The notes under the pieces: generated by a model | Told to the model about the DNA's origin: nothing | The model's database searches: none | What the model saw: the letters and a program-made list of their open reading frames with translations, nothing else | Source of the DNA: Rhodocyclaceae bacterium | GTDB taxonomy: Bacteria; Pseudomonadota; Gammaproteobacteria; Burkholderiales; Rhodocyclaceae | NCBI GenBank assembly: GCA_028714035.1 | Contig: JAQTNA010000013.1 | Coordinates: 23,304 to 87,303, forward strand | DNA length: 64,000 nt | Direction of reading: 5' to 3' | Translations under genes and position numbers: made by a program | In this document: one piece after another, positions 17,085 through 27,399 of the stretch | Position numbering within the stretch: position 1 is the stretch's first letter | Layout of the letters: each line of letters begins with the position of its first letter

Positions 17085-18343
17085 AGCTGCCGGCACTGGT
17101 CAACGCCAACCTGTTCCACAAGCTCGCCGGCCTGTTCCACGACGCGGGGGCGGGGGAATGGCAGGCCCGGGTGACCCCGGCGCGCACCGGAGGCTATGCC
17201 AGCCGGCCCGCCATCCAGCACGACCTGGATCCGGCCCTGGTCTGGTCCGCGGCCATCCTGCTGCTCATGGGGCTGGTGATGGTGTACTCGGCCTCCATCG
17301 CCACGGCGGAGGGCGGGCGTTTCACCGGCCATTCCCAGTTCTTCTTCCTGGTGCGCCACGCGGTCTTCCTGAGCATAGGCGTGATCGCGGGGGTGATGGC
17401 CTTCCAGGTGCCCATGCGTTCCTGGCAGCAGGCGGCGCCCTGGCTGTTCATGGCCGGCGTGGTGCTGCTCATGGTGGTCTTGATTCCCCACGTGGGCAAG
17501 GACGTAAACGGTGCCCGGCGCTGGCTGCCCCTGGGCCCCATCAATCTTCAGCCCTCCGAACTGATGAAGCTGTTTGCCGTTCTGTACGCGGCGGACTACA
17601 CGGAGCGGAAGCTGGCCGACATGGGCAGCGTCAAGCGCGGTTTCCTGCCCCTGGCCATGGTGATGGTCTTCGTGGGTGGTCTCCTGCTCAGGGAACCGGA
17701 CTTCGGCGCCCTGGTGGTGATCGTGACGATTTCCATGGGCATTCTTTTCCTGGGCGGCATCAACGTCCGGCTGTTCGGCGGGCTGGTGCTGGTGCTGGGC
17801 ATCAGCTTCGTGTTCATGATCTGGGCTTCGCCCTACCGCCGGGAGCGCATGTTCGGCTTCATGGATCCCTGGCAGGATGCCTACGGCAAGGGATACCAGT
17901 TGTCCCACGCCCTGATCGCCTTCGGTCGCGGCGAATGGTTCGGCGTGGGCCTGGGCGGCAGCGTGGAAAAGCTCTTCTACCTGCCCGAGGCCCATACCGA
18001 CTTCCTCCTGGCGGTCATCGCGGAGGAACTGGGCTTCGTCGGCGTGGCCCTGGTGATCGGGCTCTTCGCCGTGCTGGTGCAGCGCGCCTTCGCCATCGGC
18101 CGCCAGGCCCTGCTGCTGGAACGCATCTATTCCGGGCTGGCCTGCCGCGGCGTGGGGGTCTGGATAGGCGTGCAGTCCTTCATCAACATGGGGGTGAACA
18201 TGGGCCTCCTGCCGACCAAGGGCCTGACCCTGCCGCTGATGAGCTTCGGCGGTTCGGGCATCGTCGTCAATTGCGTGGCCCTGGGCGTCCTGCTGCGGGC
18301 GGACTGGGAAAACCGGCAACTCATGCGGGGGGTGGCGGTATGA
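17081..18343 (+). CDS. ftsW: Septal peptidoglycan polymerase FtsW
   Basis: FtsW is a SEDS-family glycosyltransferase that polymerises lipid II at the septum together with FtsI. From ATG 17081 it has 420 residues and about ten membrane helices. SEDS signatures are [25 protein letters not shown] and the C-terminal [19 protein letters not shown]. An open frame runs upstream into murD but lacks family features. It has a longer cytoplasmic N-terminus (about 45 residues) than E. coli FtsW. The start overlaps the murD stop and the end overlaps the murG start. Confidence 0.96.
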   Translation: MKLPALVNANLFHKLAGLFHDAGAGEWQARVTPARTGGYASRPAIQHDLDPALVWSAAILLLMGLVMVYSASIATAEGGRFTGHSQFFFLVRHAVFLSIGVIAGVMAFQVPMRSWQQAAPWLFMAGVVLLMVVLIPHVGKDVNGARRWLPLGPINLQPSELMKLFAVLYAADYTERKLADMGSVKRGFLPLAMVMVFVGGLLLREPDFGALVVIVTISMGILFLGGINVRLFGGLVLVLGISFVFMIWASPYRRERMFGFMDPWQDAYGKGYQLSHALIAFGRGEWFGVGLGGSVEKLFYLPEAHTDFLLAVIAEELGFVGVALVIGLFAVLVQRAFAIGRQALLLERIYSGLACRGVGVWIGVQSFINMGVNMGLLPTKGLTLPLMSFGGSGIVVNCVALGVLLRADWENRQLMRGVAV

Positions 18344-19422
18344 ATGCTTCGCGCAGGCTCCTGATCATGGCGGGCGGCACCGGCGGGCACATCTTCCCCG
18401 GACTGGCTATCGCCCAGACCATGCAGGCACGGGGCTGGGAAATATCCTGGCTGGGCACGGCCCACGGCATGGAAAACGAACTGGTGCCGCGCGCGGGCAT
18501 CCCCCTGGATACGGTGGAATTTTCCGGCCTTCGGGGCAAGGGCGCGGGCCATGCGCTGCGGGGGGGGCTGGCGCTCGTCCGGAGCTATTTCCGGGCCCGG
18601 GACATCCTCTCCCGCCGCCAACCGGACGTGGTCCTGGGCATGGGCGGCTACGTGACCGTGCCCGGAGGCCTGGCGGCGACGCGCCAGGGCCGGCCCCTGG
18701 TCCTGGTGAATGCGGACGCCGCGCCCCTGCTCTCCAACCGCTTCCTGGGGCGCCACGCGCAAAAGGTGTTGTTCGGCTTCGCGGGCGATTTCGGCAGCCT
18801 GGGCGGAAAGGCGGTCGTCACGGGCAATCCGGTGCGCCGCGATATTTGCGAACTGCCACCCCCGGCGGAACGTTACGGCAAACGCGACGGTGCGCTGCGC
18901 ATACTGGTGGTGGGCGGCAGCCTGGGCGCGCGGGCCTTGAACGAGGTGCTGCCCGCTGCCCTGGAGCTGATCGCGCCGGCCATGCGCCCCCTGGTGACCC
19001 ACCAGACCGGCCGGGCGAACCTGGAGGCGGTGAAGACCAGCTACGCCAACTTCGGCGTCGAGGCGGAAATCCTGCCCTTCATCGAGGATATGCCCAGACG
19101 CCTGGCTGAAACGGATCTGGTGATCTGCCGGGCGGGGGCCATCACGATTTCCGAACTCAGCGCCGCGGGGGTGGCCAGCATGCTGGTACCCCTCGTGGTA
19201 TCCACCACCGCCCATCAGCGGGACAACGCGGAATACATGGCGCGGGAAGGCGCGGCGATGCACCTGCCCCAGGGCAGCCTCACGCCGGAACGCCTGGCCC
19301 AGGTGATCCTGGCCATGGACAGGGAAGAAGCCCAAAAGTTCGCCCAGGCCGCCTACCGCCTGGGCCGGCGTCAGGCGGCAGAGGACGTGGCGGACATCCT
19401 GGAAGGAGTGGTCAAGAAATGA
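18340..19422 (+). CDS. murG: GlcNAc transferase MurG (lipid II synthase)
   Basis: MurG adds GlcNAc to lipid I on the inner face of the membrane. The 360-residue GT-B protein has the glycine loop MAGGTGGH (10-17), [13 protein letters not shown], the second-domain [14 protein letters not shown], and the donor-binding [16 protein letters not shown] with HQRDNAEYM. The ATG at 18340 overlaps the ftsW stop; the longer open frame upstream is a shadow of ftsW. It is followed directly by murC with a 4-base overlap. Confidence 0.97.
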   Translation: MNASRRLLIMAGGTGGHIFPGLAIAQTMQARGWEISWLGTAHGMENELVPRAGIPLDTVEFSGLRGKGAGHALRGGLALVRSYFRARDILSRRQPDVVLGMGGYVTVPGGLAATRQGRPLVLVNADAAPLLSNRFLGRHAQKVLFGFAGDFGSLGGKAVVTGNPVRRDICELPPPAERYGKRDGALRILVVGGSLGARALNEVLPAALELIAPAMRPLVTHQTGRANLEAVKTSYANFGVEAEILPFIEDMPRRLAETDLVICRAGAITISELSAAGVASMLVPLVVSTTAHQRDNAEYMAREGAAMHLPQGSLTPERLAQVILAMDREEAQKFAQAAYRLGRRQAAEDVADILEGVVKK

Positions 19423-20813
19423 AACACAAGGTCAAGCACATCCACTTCATCGGCATCGGCGGCAGCGGCATGAGCGGCATCGCCGAGGTCTTGGCCAATC
19501 TGGGCTTTGATGTGAGCGGTTCGGATTTGGCGGACAACGCGGCCACGCGCCGCTTGGCGGGCCTGGGCGTGCGCACCGTCGTCGGCCACGGGGCAGAAAA
19601 CATCCAGGGGGCGGATGCCGTGGTGGTGTCCACCGCGGTCAAGGAGGAGAACCCGGAGGTGAGGGCAGCGCGGGAGAAGCGCATCCCCGTGGTGCCCCGG
19701 GCGCAGATGCTGGCGGAACTGATGCGTTTGCGTAGCGGCATCGCCATCGCCGGCACCCACGGCAAGACCACCACTACCAGCCTCGCGGCCAGCATCCTGG
19801 CGGAAGGCGGTCAGGATCCCACCTTCGTCATCGGCGGCCGGCTCAACGCGGCGGGCGCCAACGCCCGCCTGGGCAGCGGCGATTTCATCGTGGCCGAGGC
19901 CGACGAGTCGGATGCCTCCTTCCTGTTCCTGTCCCCCGTGATCTCGGTCGTCACCAACATTGACGCTGACCACATGGAAACCTACGGCCACGACTTTGAA
20001 CGCCTGAAGACGGCCTTCGTGGATTTCCTGCAACGCCTGCCCTTCTATGGCGTGGCGGTACTGTGCGGCGACGACGCCAACGTGCGCGCCATCATGCCCC
20101 GGGTCAGCAAGCAGATCGTGACCTACGGCATCCAGTCAGAGGCCAATTTCCGGGCGGAGAACATCGAGGCCAAAGACGGCCGCATGCACTTCGATTGCGT
20201 GCGGGTGAACGGCAGCGTGAGCCGCTTCCCCGTGGTGCTCAACCTGCCGGGCATGCACAACGTCCTGAATGCCCTCGCGGCCATCGCCGTTGCCACCGAG
20301 GTCGGCGTCGAGGACGCCGCCATCCAGCGGGCGCTCCTGGACTTCAAGGGCGTGGGCCGGCGCTTCCAGCGCTACGGCGAGGTGGCCCTGCCCGCGGGCG
20401 GTGCCTTCACCCTCATTGACGACTACGGCCACCACCCGGTGGAGATGGCGGCGACCCTGGCCGCGGCCCGGGGTGCCTTCCCCGGCCGGCGCCTGGTGCT
20501 GGCGTTCCAGCCCCATCGCTATACCCGCACCCGGGACTGTTTCGAGGACTTCGTGCGGGTGCTGTCCGGCGTGGATGGCCTGCTCCTGGCGGAGGTCTAC
20601 GCCGCGGGCGAGGCGCCCATCGTGGCGGCGGACGGCCGCAGCCTGGCCCGGGCTCTGCGCGTGGGGGGCAAGGTGGAACCCGTTTTCGTGGAAGACATCG
20701 CGGCCATGCCGCGCGCGGTGATGGAAAGCGCCCGGGACGGCGACGTGGTCATCACCATGGGTGCCGGTTCCATCGGCGCGGTGCCGGGCAAGATTGCAAG
20801 AGGTGAACTGTGA
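19419..20813 (+). CDS. murC: UDP-MurNAc:L-alanine ligase MurC
   Basis: MurC adds the first amino acid, L-alanine, to UDP-MurNAc. The 464-residue protein has the N-terminal [16 protein letters not shown] nucleotide fold, the P-loop GTHGKTTT (112-119), [22 protein letters not shown] and [10 protein letters not shown] in the C-terminal domain. These match the family closely and the length is normal. It overlaps murG at the start and murB at the end by 4 bases. Confidence 0.97.
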   Translation: MKHKVKHIHFIGIGGSGMSGIAEVLANLGFDVSGSDLADNAATRRLAGLGVRTVVGHGAENIQGADAVVVSTAVKEENPEVRAAREKRIPVVPRAQMLAELMRLRSGIAIAGTHGKTTTTSLAASILAEGGQDPTFVIGGRLNAAGANARLGSGDFIVAEADESDASFLFLSPVISVVTNIDADHMETYGHDFERLKTAFVDFLQRLPFYGVAVLCGDDANVRAIMPRVSKQIVTYGIQSEANFRAENIEAKDGRMHFDCVRVNGSVSRFPVVLNLPGMHNVLNALAAIAVATEVGVEDAAIQRALLDFKGVGRRFQRYGEVALPAGGAFTLIDDYGHHPVEMAATLAAARGAFPGRRLVLAFQPHRYTRTRDCFEDFVRVLSGVDGLLLAEVYAAGEAPIVAADGRSLARALRVGGKVEPVFVEDIAAMPRAVMESARDGDVVITMGAGSIGAVPGKIARGEL

Positions 20814-21724
20814 CGAATACGTTCAGGGGCGAACTGCGGCAGGACGAGCCCATGGCGGGGCACGTCTCCTGGCGCGCGGGCGGGACGGCCGCCAAGGCCT
20901 ACTTCCCGGCGGACCTGGAAGACCTGTGCCTGTTCCTGAAGCGCCTGCGCACGGATGAGCCCCTGCTCATGGTGGGACTGGGCTCCAACCTGCTGGTGCG
21001 GGACGGCGGCTACAACGGCACCGTGATCTTCACCCATGGCGCCTTGACCACACTCCGCCAGGAACCGGAGGCCTCCCTGATTTATGCCGAGGCGGGGGTG
21101 GGCAGCCCCAAGCTGGCCCGTTTCGCTGCGGGGCTGGATCTTGCCGGGGCGGAGTTCCTGGCGGGCGTGCCGGGGACCTTCGGCGGCGCGCTGGCCATGA
21201 ACGCCGGCTGCCACGGCGGCGAGACCTGGCAGATCGTGGAAAAGGCGCTGACGGTCAACCGCTTGGGCGAACTGAACGTGCGCCGCCCGGATGAATTTTC
21301 CCTGGCCTACCGGCACGTCGGCCTGAAGAAGCAGTGCGACGAATGGTTCGCGGGCGCCTGGCTGCGCCTGGCGGCGGGGAACGGCGAGCAGTCCCGGGCG
21401 CGCATGAAGGAGATGCTGGACAGGCGTTCCGCGACCCAGCCCCTGTCCCTGCCCAACGCCGGTTCCGTGTTTCGCAACCCGCCCAATGACCACGCCGCTC
21501 GCTTGATCCAGGAGGCGGGGCTGAAGGGCCTGACCCAGGGCGGCGCCCAGGTCTCGGAGAAGCACGCGAATTTCATCGTAAACCCGGACGGCAAGGCCAC
21601 GGCCGCTGACATCGAGGCCTTGATAGCTCAGGTTCAGGCCGAGGTGCAGGAGAAGTTCGGGGTGCAACTGGTGCGGGAAGTGCGGATCGTGGGTGAAGGG
21701 CAGGGAGTGGGAAGTGGGAAGTAG
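20810..21724 (+). CDS. murB: UDP-N-acetylenolpyruvoylglucosamine reductase MurB
   Basis: MurB reduces the enolpyruvyl group to form UDP-MurNAc, using FAD and NADPH. The 304-residue protein is of the shorter type. It has the FAD-binding [36 protein letters not shown] and [11 protein letters not shown], where the serine is the likely proton donor. It starts with GTG inside the murC end. The last residues (VGSGK and the stop) are encoded by heptamer array H3, so the natural C-terminus has been replaced or extended by repeat sequence. Confidence 0.95.
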   Translation: MTNTFRGELRQDEPMAGHVSWRAGGTAAKAYFPADLEDLCLFLKRLRTDEPLLMVGLGSNLLVRDGGYNGTVIFTHGALTTLRQEPEASLIYAEAGVGSPKLARFAAGLDLAGAEFLAGVPGTFGGALAMNAGCHGGETWQIVEKALTVNRLGELNVRRPDEFSLAYRHVGLKKQCDEWFAGAWLRLAAGNGEQSRARMKEMLDRRSATQPLSLPNAGSVFRNPPNDHAARLIQEAGLKGLTQGGAQVSEKHANFIVNPDGKATAADIEALIAQVQAEVQEKFGVQLVREVRIVGEGQGVGSGK

Positions 21725-21839
21725 GAAGTGGGCAAGACGGTAAAACAAGGGCAGGGCAGCGCGAAAGAGCATATTAGATGAATAATGAGACGATGAACGG
21801 AGCGGTACCCACTCCCCACTCGCCACTCCCCACTTCCCA
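21703..21839. repeat. Heptamer element H3 across the murB-ddl junction
   Basis: The left array at 21703-21732 consists of GTGGGAA, GTAGGAA and GTGGGAG words. The right array at 21808-21839 is its inverted counterpart (CCCACTCC and CCACTTCC words). About 75 bp of non-repeated sequence lies between them. The left array codes the murB C-terminus and the right array codes part of the Ddl N-terminus. Confidence 0.85.
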
Positions 21840-22743
21840 GTTGGGCAAGGTGGCGGTGCTGATGGGCGGGACTTCCGCCGAGCGGGAGATATCTCTCATG
21901 AGCGGTCGGGCGGTGCTGGCGAGCTTGAAGGCGAGGGGAGTGGATGCTCACGGCTTCGATCCGGCCGAACGGCCCCTGGACGACCTGAAGCTGGAACACT
22001 TCGATCGCGTGTTCATCGCCCTCCACGGCCGGGGCGGTGAGGACGGCACGGTGCAGGGCGCGCTGGAGATCCTGGGTATTCCCTATACCGGCAGCGGCGT
22101 CATGGCGTCTGCCATTGCCATGGACAAGTGGCGCACCAAGATGATCTGGCTCTCCGCCGGCCTGCCCACGCCCCGTTACCGCATCCTGGAAAGAGACATG
22201 GACTGGAACGCCGTGGTTCGGGACCTGGGTCTGCCGCTGTTCGTGAAGCCCGCCCGGGAAGGTTCCAGCGTGGGGGCGACCAAGGTGGTGGCGGCCTGGG
22301 AACTGGCTGGCGCCTTCGAGGCTGCCGTCGAACACGATCCCCTGGTGCTCGCGGAGGAGTTCGTGGCCGGCAGCGAGCTGACGGCCGCCTTCCTGGGGGA
22401 GCAGGCCCTGCCTTTAGTGAAGATCGTCGCCCCGGAGGGCAATTACGACTACCAGAACAAGTACTTCACGGACGACACCCGCTACGACTGCCCCAGCGGG
22501 CTGCCAACGGAAAAGGAAGCGGAAATCCAGGATCTGGTGCTGAAGGCGGCGCGCCTCCTGGACTGCCGCGGCTGGGGCCGGGCCGATGTGATCCTGAAGG
22601 AGGATGGTACGCCCATGCTGCTGGAGATGAACACGTCCCCGGGCATGACCGGCCACTCCCTGGTGCCCATGGCGGCGCGGGCGGCCGGCCTGGATTTCGA
22701 AGATCTGGTGCTGGCGATCCTGGAACGGGCCACCCTGGGTTGA
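21778..22743 (+). CDS. ddl: D-alanine-D-alanine ligase
   Basis: Ddl joins two D-alanines with ATP for use by MurF. The 321-residue ATP-grasp protein has [64 protein letters not shown] and [20 protein letters not shown]. The family core begins at about residue 22 ([10 protein letters not shown]). The residues before it include [11 protein letters not shown], which is encoded by heptamer array H3. TTG 21841 and GTG 21850 are possible shorter starts but have no ribosome site. ATG 21778 and ATG 21793 are the best candidates. Confidence 0.93.
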   Translation: MNNETMNGAVPTPHSPLPTSQLGKVAVLMGGTSAEREISLMSGRAVLASLKARGVDAHGFDPAERPLDDLKLEHFDRVFIALHGRGGEDGTVQGALEILGIPYTGSGVMASAIAMDKWRTKMIWLSAGLPTPRYRILERDMDWNAVVRDLGLPLFVKPAREGSSVGATKVVAAWELAGAFEAAVEHDPLVLAEEFVAGSELTAAFLGEQALPLVKIVAPEGNYDYQNKYFTDDTRYDCPSGLPTEKEAEIQDLVLKAARLLDCRGWGRADVILKEDGTPMLLEMNTSPGMTGHSLVPMAARAAGLDFEDLVLAILERATLG

Positions 22744-22776
22744 TGGCTCCCATAGCGCAGGTGCGAATGAGCGGAC

Positions 22777-23604
22777 ATGGCAGACAGGCCGAAAAAACCT
22801 GGGAGGACGGAACCGGAGGGGTTCTGGGACCGGCCGCAGCAGATGCTGTTTGCGTCCGGGGTCCTGCTGTTCGCGGCCATCGTCGGCCTGGGCTATGCGC
22901 TGGTCGTGGCGCTGCTGATGTTGCCGGTGTTCCCCTTGCGCGAACTGGTGGTGGTGACTCCCATGCAGCAGGTGACCGCGACCCAGGTGGAATACGCGGC
23001 GCTGGATTCGGTGGCGGGCAACTTTTTCACGGTCAATCTGGATCGGGTGCGGGCGTCCTTCGAGAAGCTGCCCTGGGTTCGGCGCGCGGTGGTGCGTCGG
23101 CACTGGCCGGATGGCCTGGAAGTGGAACTGGAGGAGCAGGTCGCGGTAGCCCTCTGGAAGCAGGGGGAGTCGGGGGAAGTGAAGCTGGTGAATACCCAGG
23201 GAGAGTTGTTCGCCGCAGCGAGCCGCGAGTCTCTGCCGTCCCTGGCAGGGCCGCCCGGCCGGGTCGTGGATGTGCTGACGCGCTACCGGGAGTTTTCCGG
23301 CGTGGTGGCTCCGCTGGAGAAGAAGCTTCTGGGCGTGAGCCTCTCCAGTCGGGAGGCCTGGTCCTTGCGCCTGGACAACGGGGCGGCCGGAGGCCTGTGG
23401 GTGGAACTGGGGCGGGAGCAGGACAAGGCACCCCTGAACGCGCGTTTGTCGCGTTTCGTGAATGCCTACAAGGAAACGGAGGGGCGCCTGAAAGCGCCCA
23501 TGGCCATGGCCGATCTGCGCTACCCCAATGGCTTTGCCGTGCGGCTTAACGCGAAAGTGGTGCCGGTGACCCAGGATGGAAAAAAAGTGAAGGAATACCG
23601 ATGA
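22777..23604 (+). CDS. ftsQ: Cell division protein FtsQ
   Basis: FtsQ is a bitopic protein linking early and late divisome parts, binding FtsB and FtsL in the periplasm. The 275-residue protein has a cytoplasmic tail of about 24 residues, a membrane helix at about 25-50, a POTRA domain beginning FPLRELVVVTPMQQVTATQVE, and the FtsQ beta domain ending in DLRYPNGFAVRL. It lies between ddl and ftsA as in E. coli and overlaps ftsA by 4 bases. Confidence 0.94.
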   Translation: MADRPKKPGRTEPEGFWDRPQQMLFASGVLLFAAIVGLGYALVVALLMLPVFPLRELVVVTPMQQVTATQVEYAALDSVAGNFFTVNLDRVRASFEKLPWVRRAVVRRHWPDGLEVELEEQVAVALWKQGESGEVKLVNTQGELFAAASRESLPSLAGPPGRVVDVLTRYREFSGVVAPLEKKLLGVSLSSREAWSLRLDNGAAGGLWVELGREQDKAPLNARLSRFVNAYKETEGRLKAPMAMADLRYPNGFAVRLNAKVVPVTQDGKKVKEYR

Positions 23605-24830
23605 GCAAGGAAAACAAGGAACTGATCGTCGCGCTGGATATTGGCACGTCCAAGATCGTGGCCGTGGTCGCCGAGCTCACTCCCGAGGGCAGGATGGAGA
23701 TCCTGGGCATCGGCAGCCAGGAGTCCCGAGGCCTGAAGAAGGGCGTGGTGGTGAACATCGAATCCACGGTGGACACCATCTCCCGGGTGGTGCAGGAAGT
23801 GGAGCTGATGGCCGACTGCAAGGTGAAGGAGGTCTACACGGGCATCGCCGGCAGCCATATCCGCAGTTTCAACTCCAATGGCATGGTGGCGATCAAGGAC
23901 AAGGAGGTCTCGCCCATGGATGTGGACCGGGTGATCGAGACCGCCCGCGCCATGCCCATACCGGCAGACCAGCAGATCCTGCACATCCTGACCCAGGAAT
24001 TCATCATTGACGGCCAGGACGGTGTGAAGGAGCCCATAGGCATGAGCGGCATCCGCCTGGAAGTGCGGGTGCACATCGTCACCGGCGCCGTCTCTGCGGC
24101 CCAGAACATCGTCAAGTGCGTGCGCCGCTGCGGCCTGGAGGTGATGGACCTGGTGCTCCAGCCCCTGGCATCCAGCTATGCGGTGCTCACCGAGGACGAG
24201 AAGGAACTGGGCGTCTGCCTCGTGGATATCGGCGGCGGTACCACCGACATCGCGGTATTCACCCAGGGCGCCATCCGGCACACGGCCGTGTTGCCCATCG
24301 CGGGCGACCAGATCACCAACGACATCGCCATGGCCCTGCGCACCCCCACCCAGGATGCGGAAGACCTGAAGGTGCGCTACGGCGTGGCCCTGCAACAGAT
24401 GGCCGATCCGGAAGAGATGTTCGAGGTGCCGGGCATAGGCGAGCGCAGCCCGAGGAAGCTCTCGCGCCTGGCCCTGGCCGACGTCATCGAGCCCAGGGTG
24501 TCGGAATTGTTCGAACTGGTGCAGGCGGAACTGCGCCGTAGCGGTTACGAGGAACTGCTGTCCTCCGGCGTGGTGCTGACCGGAGGCTCGTCGGTCATGC
24601 GCGGCATGGTGGAACTGGCGGAGGAAATCTTCCACCTGCCCGTGCGCGTGGGTGTGCCCGCCTATGACGGAAACCTGTCGGATGTATTGAGGAGTCCCCG
24701 CTATGCCACGGCGATGGGTTTGCTCATGGAGGGCGTGGCGCAGAGGCGGCGCGGGTTGCTGGTGCGGGAAACCCGCACCTTCAAGCAGGTGATGGGCAGG
24801 ATGAAATCCTGGTTCGAGAAGAATTTCTGA
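23601..24830 (+). CDS. ftsA: Cell division protein FtsA
   Basis: FtsA is an actin-like ATPase that ties FtsZ filaments to the inner membrane. The 409-residue protein has the phosphate-1 motif VALDIGTSKIVAVV, phosphate-2 VDIGGGTTDIAVF, the adenosine motif VLTGGSSVMRGMVELAE and a C-terminal amphipathic helix (MGRMKSWFEKNF) that inserts in the membrane. Length is close to E. coli FtsA (420). Start and end fit the usual order ftsQ-ftsA-ftsZ. Confidence 0.97.
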   Translation: MSKENKELIVALDIGTSKIVAVVAELTPEGRMEILGIGSQESRGLKKGVVVNIESTVDTISRVVQEVELMADCKVKEVYTGIAGSHIRSFNSNGMVAIKDKEVSPMDVDRVIETARAMPIPADQQILHILTQEFIIDGQDGVKEPIGMSGIRLEVRVHIVTGAVSAAQNIVKCVRRCGLEVMDLVLQPLASSYAVLTEDEKELGVCLVDIGGGTTDIAVFTQGAIRHTAVLPIAGDQITNDIAMALRTPTQDAEDLKVRYGVALQQMADPEEMFEVPGIGERSPRKLSRLALADVIEPRVSELFELVQAELRRSGYEELLSSGVVLTGGSSVMRGMVELAEEIFHLPVRVGVPAYDGNLSDVLRSPRYATAMGLLMEGVAQRRRGLLVRETRTFKQVMGRMKSWFEKNF

Positions 24831-24930
24831 GGGGCGAAAACCCGCTGACATAACTTTATTTTCCTGTCAGGGGGCAATGGGTCTGGGCATTTCAGTTGGA
24901 TTACGGTACTGTTTCGTTAGGAGGGAGAAC

Positions 24931-26100
24931 ATGTTCGAAATCGTGGAGAAGGAACCGTCCGGCACTGTCATCAAGGTGATCGGCGTGGGGGGAGCCGGCG
25001 GCAACGCCGTACAACACATGATTCATGAAGGGGTGCAGGGAGTCGAGTTCATCTGCGCCAACACGGATGCCCAGGCGCTGAGTCGCATCAGCAAGGGCTC
25101 GAAGTTGCAATTGGGAGAAAGCGGCCTGGGCGCGGGGGCCAAGCCGGAAGTGGGCCGGGCGGCCGCCGAATCCGAGCGCCAGCGCATCGCCGATTCCCTG
25201 AAGGGGGCGCACATGGCCTTCATCACGGCCGGCATGGGGGGAGGCACCGGCACGGGTGCGGCGCCCATCGTTGCGCAGGTAGCCAGGGAAATGGGCATCC
25301 TTACGGTGGGCGTGGTCACCAAGCCCTTTGCCTTCGAAGGCAAGCGCATGCGCATTGCGGACGAGGGTCTGGCGGAACTGGCCAAGCACGTGGATTCGCT
25401 CATCGTCATCCTCAACGAGCGCCTCATGGAAGTGCTCGGTGACGACGCCAGCATGCAGGATGGCTTCCGGGCAGCCGACAACGTTCTCCGGAACGCCGTG
25501 GGCGGCATCGCGGAAATCATCAATTTCCCCGGTCTCGTGAACGTGGACTTCATGGACGTGCGCACGGTCATGAGCGAAATGGGCATGGCCATGATGGGGT
25601 CGGCTTCCGCCTCCGGCATGGACCGGGCGCGCATCGCCGCCGAGCAGGCCGTGGCCAGCCCGCTGTTGGAGGGCGTACACCTGTCCGGTGCCCGCGGCGT
25701 CCTGGTGAATATCACCGCTTCCAAGAATCTCAAGATGAAGGAAGTGCACGAGGTGATGAACACCATCAAGGCCTTCGCCGATCCGGAAGCGGAAGTGATC
25801 TTCGGCGCAGTGTTCGACGACGAGATGGGCGAGGAATTGCGCGTGACCGTGGTGGCCACGGGGCTGGGTAGCGGCATGCGTGTGGCGGCCAAGCCGCCCA
25901 TGACCCTGATCCACCAGCGCACCGGTACGGACAATATGCCTGTCTCTTCGGCGCCGGATTACAAGGTGTTGTCCGATTTTCCCGCGGTCACCCGCAGCCA
26001 GCGCGGCCGTCCTGCCGCCGGTCCGACGGTGGAAGCCCTGGCGGCGAGCGGGGTGGACAAGTACGACATCCCGGCCTTCCTGAGGAAGCAGGCGGACTGA
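24931..26100 (+). CDS. ftsZ: Cell division GTPase FtsZ
   Basis: FtsZ polymerises into the Z ring. From ATG 24931 the protein has 389 residues with IGVGGAGGNAVQHM, the tubulin signature GMGGGTGTGAAP (from residue 101) and the T7 loop region with NVDFMDVRTVM. It ends in the conserved tail DKYDIPAFLRKQAD that binds FtsA and ZipA. AGGAGGGA at 24919-24926 is a strong ribosome site and excludes the GTG/ATG starts upstream. The 100-bp gap after ftsA carries a CTGACA/TGTCAG inverted repeat and may hold an ftsZ promoter, but none is obvious. Confidence 0.98.
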   Translation: MFEIVEKEPSGTVIKVIGVGGAGGNAVQHMIHEGVQGVEFICANTDAQALSRISKGSKLQLGESGLGAGAKPEVGRAAAESERQRIADSLKGAHMAFITAGMGGGTGTGAAPIVAQVAREMGILTVGVVTKPFAFEGKRMRIADEGLAELAKHVDSLIVILNERLMEVLGDDASMQDGFRAADNVLRNAVGGIAEIINFPGLVNVDFMDVRTVMSEMGMAMMGSASASGMDRARIAAEQAVASPLLEGVHLSGARGVLVNITASKNLKMKEVHEVMNTIKAFADPEAEVIFGAVFDDEMGEELRVTVVATGLGSGMRVAAKPPMTLIHQRTGTDNMPVSSAPDYKVLSDFPAVTRSQRGRPAAGPTVEALAASGVDKYDIPAFLRKQAD

Positions 26101-26111
26101 ACGTGGGTGAG

Positions 26112-26141
26112 CCTTGGCGAACGTATCGCTCGCCAAGGTTT
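26112..26141 (+). terminator. Hairpin after ftsZ
   Basis: CCTTGGCGA at 26112-26120 and TCGCCAAGG at 26130-26138 pair perfectly over 9 bp with a 9-base loop, followed by TTT. It probably marks the end of the dcw transcript, although the U tract is short. Confidence 0.55.
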
Positions 26142-26241
26142 GGGCACGTGTTCGGAGGTCTGGTGGTTTGGAAATGCTGCGCTGCGGAGCGGGGGGTGTC
26201 TCTGTGATAAACTCTCCCTCTTGTCACGGATGTCGTCCGCC

Positions 26242-27168
26242 ATGCTCAAGCAGCGCACACTGAAATCACTGGTACACACGACTGGTGTCGGACTGCACAG
26301 CGGGGCCAAGGTCAATCTGACCCTGCGCCCCGCCGCGCCCGATACCGGTATCGTCTTTCGCCGGGTGGACCTGGAGCCACCGGTGGACCTGCGCGCCGAC
26401 CCCTTGAGCGTTGGCGACACCCAGCTCGCCTCCTGTCTGGAAAAGGACGGCGCCCGGGTCGCCACCATCGAGCATCTCATGTCCGCCCTGGCCGGCCTGG
26501 GGATAGACAACCTCTGGGTGGACGTGGACGCGGCCGAACTCCCCATCGTGGACGGCAGCGCCAGTCCCTTCATCTATCTTCTGCAATCCGCGGGCATCGA
26601 GGAACAACCCGCCCCGAAGCGCTTCGTGCGGGTGAAAAAGACAGTGGAGGCGAAACACGGGGACAAGTGGGCGCGCCTGGAACCCTACGATGGCTTCCGC
26701 CTGTCGTTTTCCATCGTCTTCGATCATCCTGTGATGGAGAAGTCCGGCACCGAGGCGACGGTGGATTTTGCCGAGGATTCCTACATCAAGGAGGTCTCCC
26801 GCGCCCGCACCTTCGGTTTCATGCAGGACGTGGAATTTCTTCGCTCCAAGGGCTTGGCCCTGGGCGGCAGCCTGGAAAACGCCATCGTGATGGACGAGTA
26901 CCGGGTGCTGAATGCGGAAGGCCTGCGGTACGCGGACGAGTTCGTGAAGCACAAGATCCTGGATGCGGTGGGCGACCTGTACATCCTGGGTCATCCCCTG
27001 CTGGCGAGCTTTACTGCCCACAAGTCCGGTCATGCGCTGAACAACGCCCTGTTGCGGGAACTCCTGGCCGACCAGAGCGCCTGGGAATACGTGGTTTTCA
27101 CCAGGCAGGAAGAGGCGCCTTCCGCGGTCCAGCGTCTGTTCCCCGCGGTTTTGCCGCAAGCGGCGTAG
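26242..27168 (+). CDS. lpxC: UDP-3-O-acyl-GlcNAc deacetylase LpxC
   Basis: LpxC performs the committed step of lipid A synthesis, a zinc-dependent deacetylation. From ATG 26242 it has 308 residues, the usual size. Features are [31 protein letters not shown] (zinc histidine), EASRA-like [11 protein letters not shown] context and [17 protein letters not shown] (zinc histidine and aspartate). The open frame upstream crosses the ftsZ terminator hairpin and is not coding. TGTGATAAA near 26203-26211 could be an extended -10 promoter. Its place after ftsZ is typical. Confidence 0.96.
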   Translation: MLKQRTLKSLVHTTGVGLHSGAKVNLTLRPAAPDTGIVFRRVDLEPPVDLRADPLSVGDTQLASCLEKDGARVATIEHLMSALAGLGIDNLWVDVDAAELPIVDGSASPFIYLLQSAGIEEQPAPKRFVRVKKTVEAKHGDKWARLEPYDGFRLSFSIVFDHPVMEKSGTEATVDFAEDSYIKEVSRARTFGFMQDVEFLRSKGLALGGSLENAIVMDEYRVLNAEGLRYADEFVKHKILDAVGDLYILGHPLLASFTAHKSGHALNNALLRELLADQSAWEYVVFTRQEEAPSAVQRLFPAVLPQAA

Positions 27169-27177
27169 AGGCGTGGC

Positions 27178-27363
27178 ATGTTCGTGCTGCGCCTGGTCGC
27201 CGTCCTCACGGTCCTCGCCATCGGCGCCGGTATCCTGGCCTATCTCTTTTCCGGCGACCGCCGTTATCTGGGGGTTTCCTGGCGCATCACGCGCTATGCC
27301 ATCCTGTTCGCCCTGGTCCTGCTCTCCCTGATGCTGCTGGAGCGTGTGGCGGGGATGGCGTGA
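27178..27363 (+). CDS. Small two-helix membrane protein, unknown
   Basis: This 61-residue peptide has two hydrophobic helices (about residues 3-23 and 39-57) joined by a basic loop with SGDRRYLGVSWRITRY. Small proteins of this type are found in other betaproteobacteria, as far as I recall, but no function is known to me. It starts with ATG 9 bp after lpxC with GAGGCG upstream, so it is likely co-transcribed. Confidence rests on good membrane topology and the tight spacing. Confidence 0.65.
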   Translation: MFVLRLVAVLTVLAIGAGILAYLFSGDRRYLGVSWRITRYAILFALVLLSLMLLERVAGMA

Positions 27364-27399
27364 ATGGCGTGACGTGCCCCCGCCGTATGCCGGTTCGCG

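Noticed and set aside
26107..26241. A longer LpxC N-terminus starting at 26107
   Set aside because: The extra part would cross the terminator hairpin after ftsZ, and the family starts at the MLKQRTLKS position.
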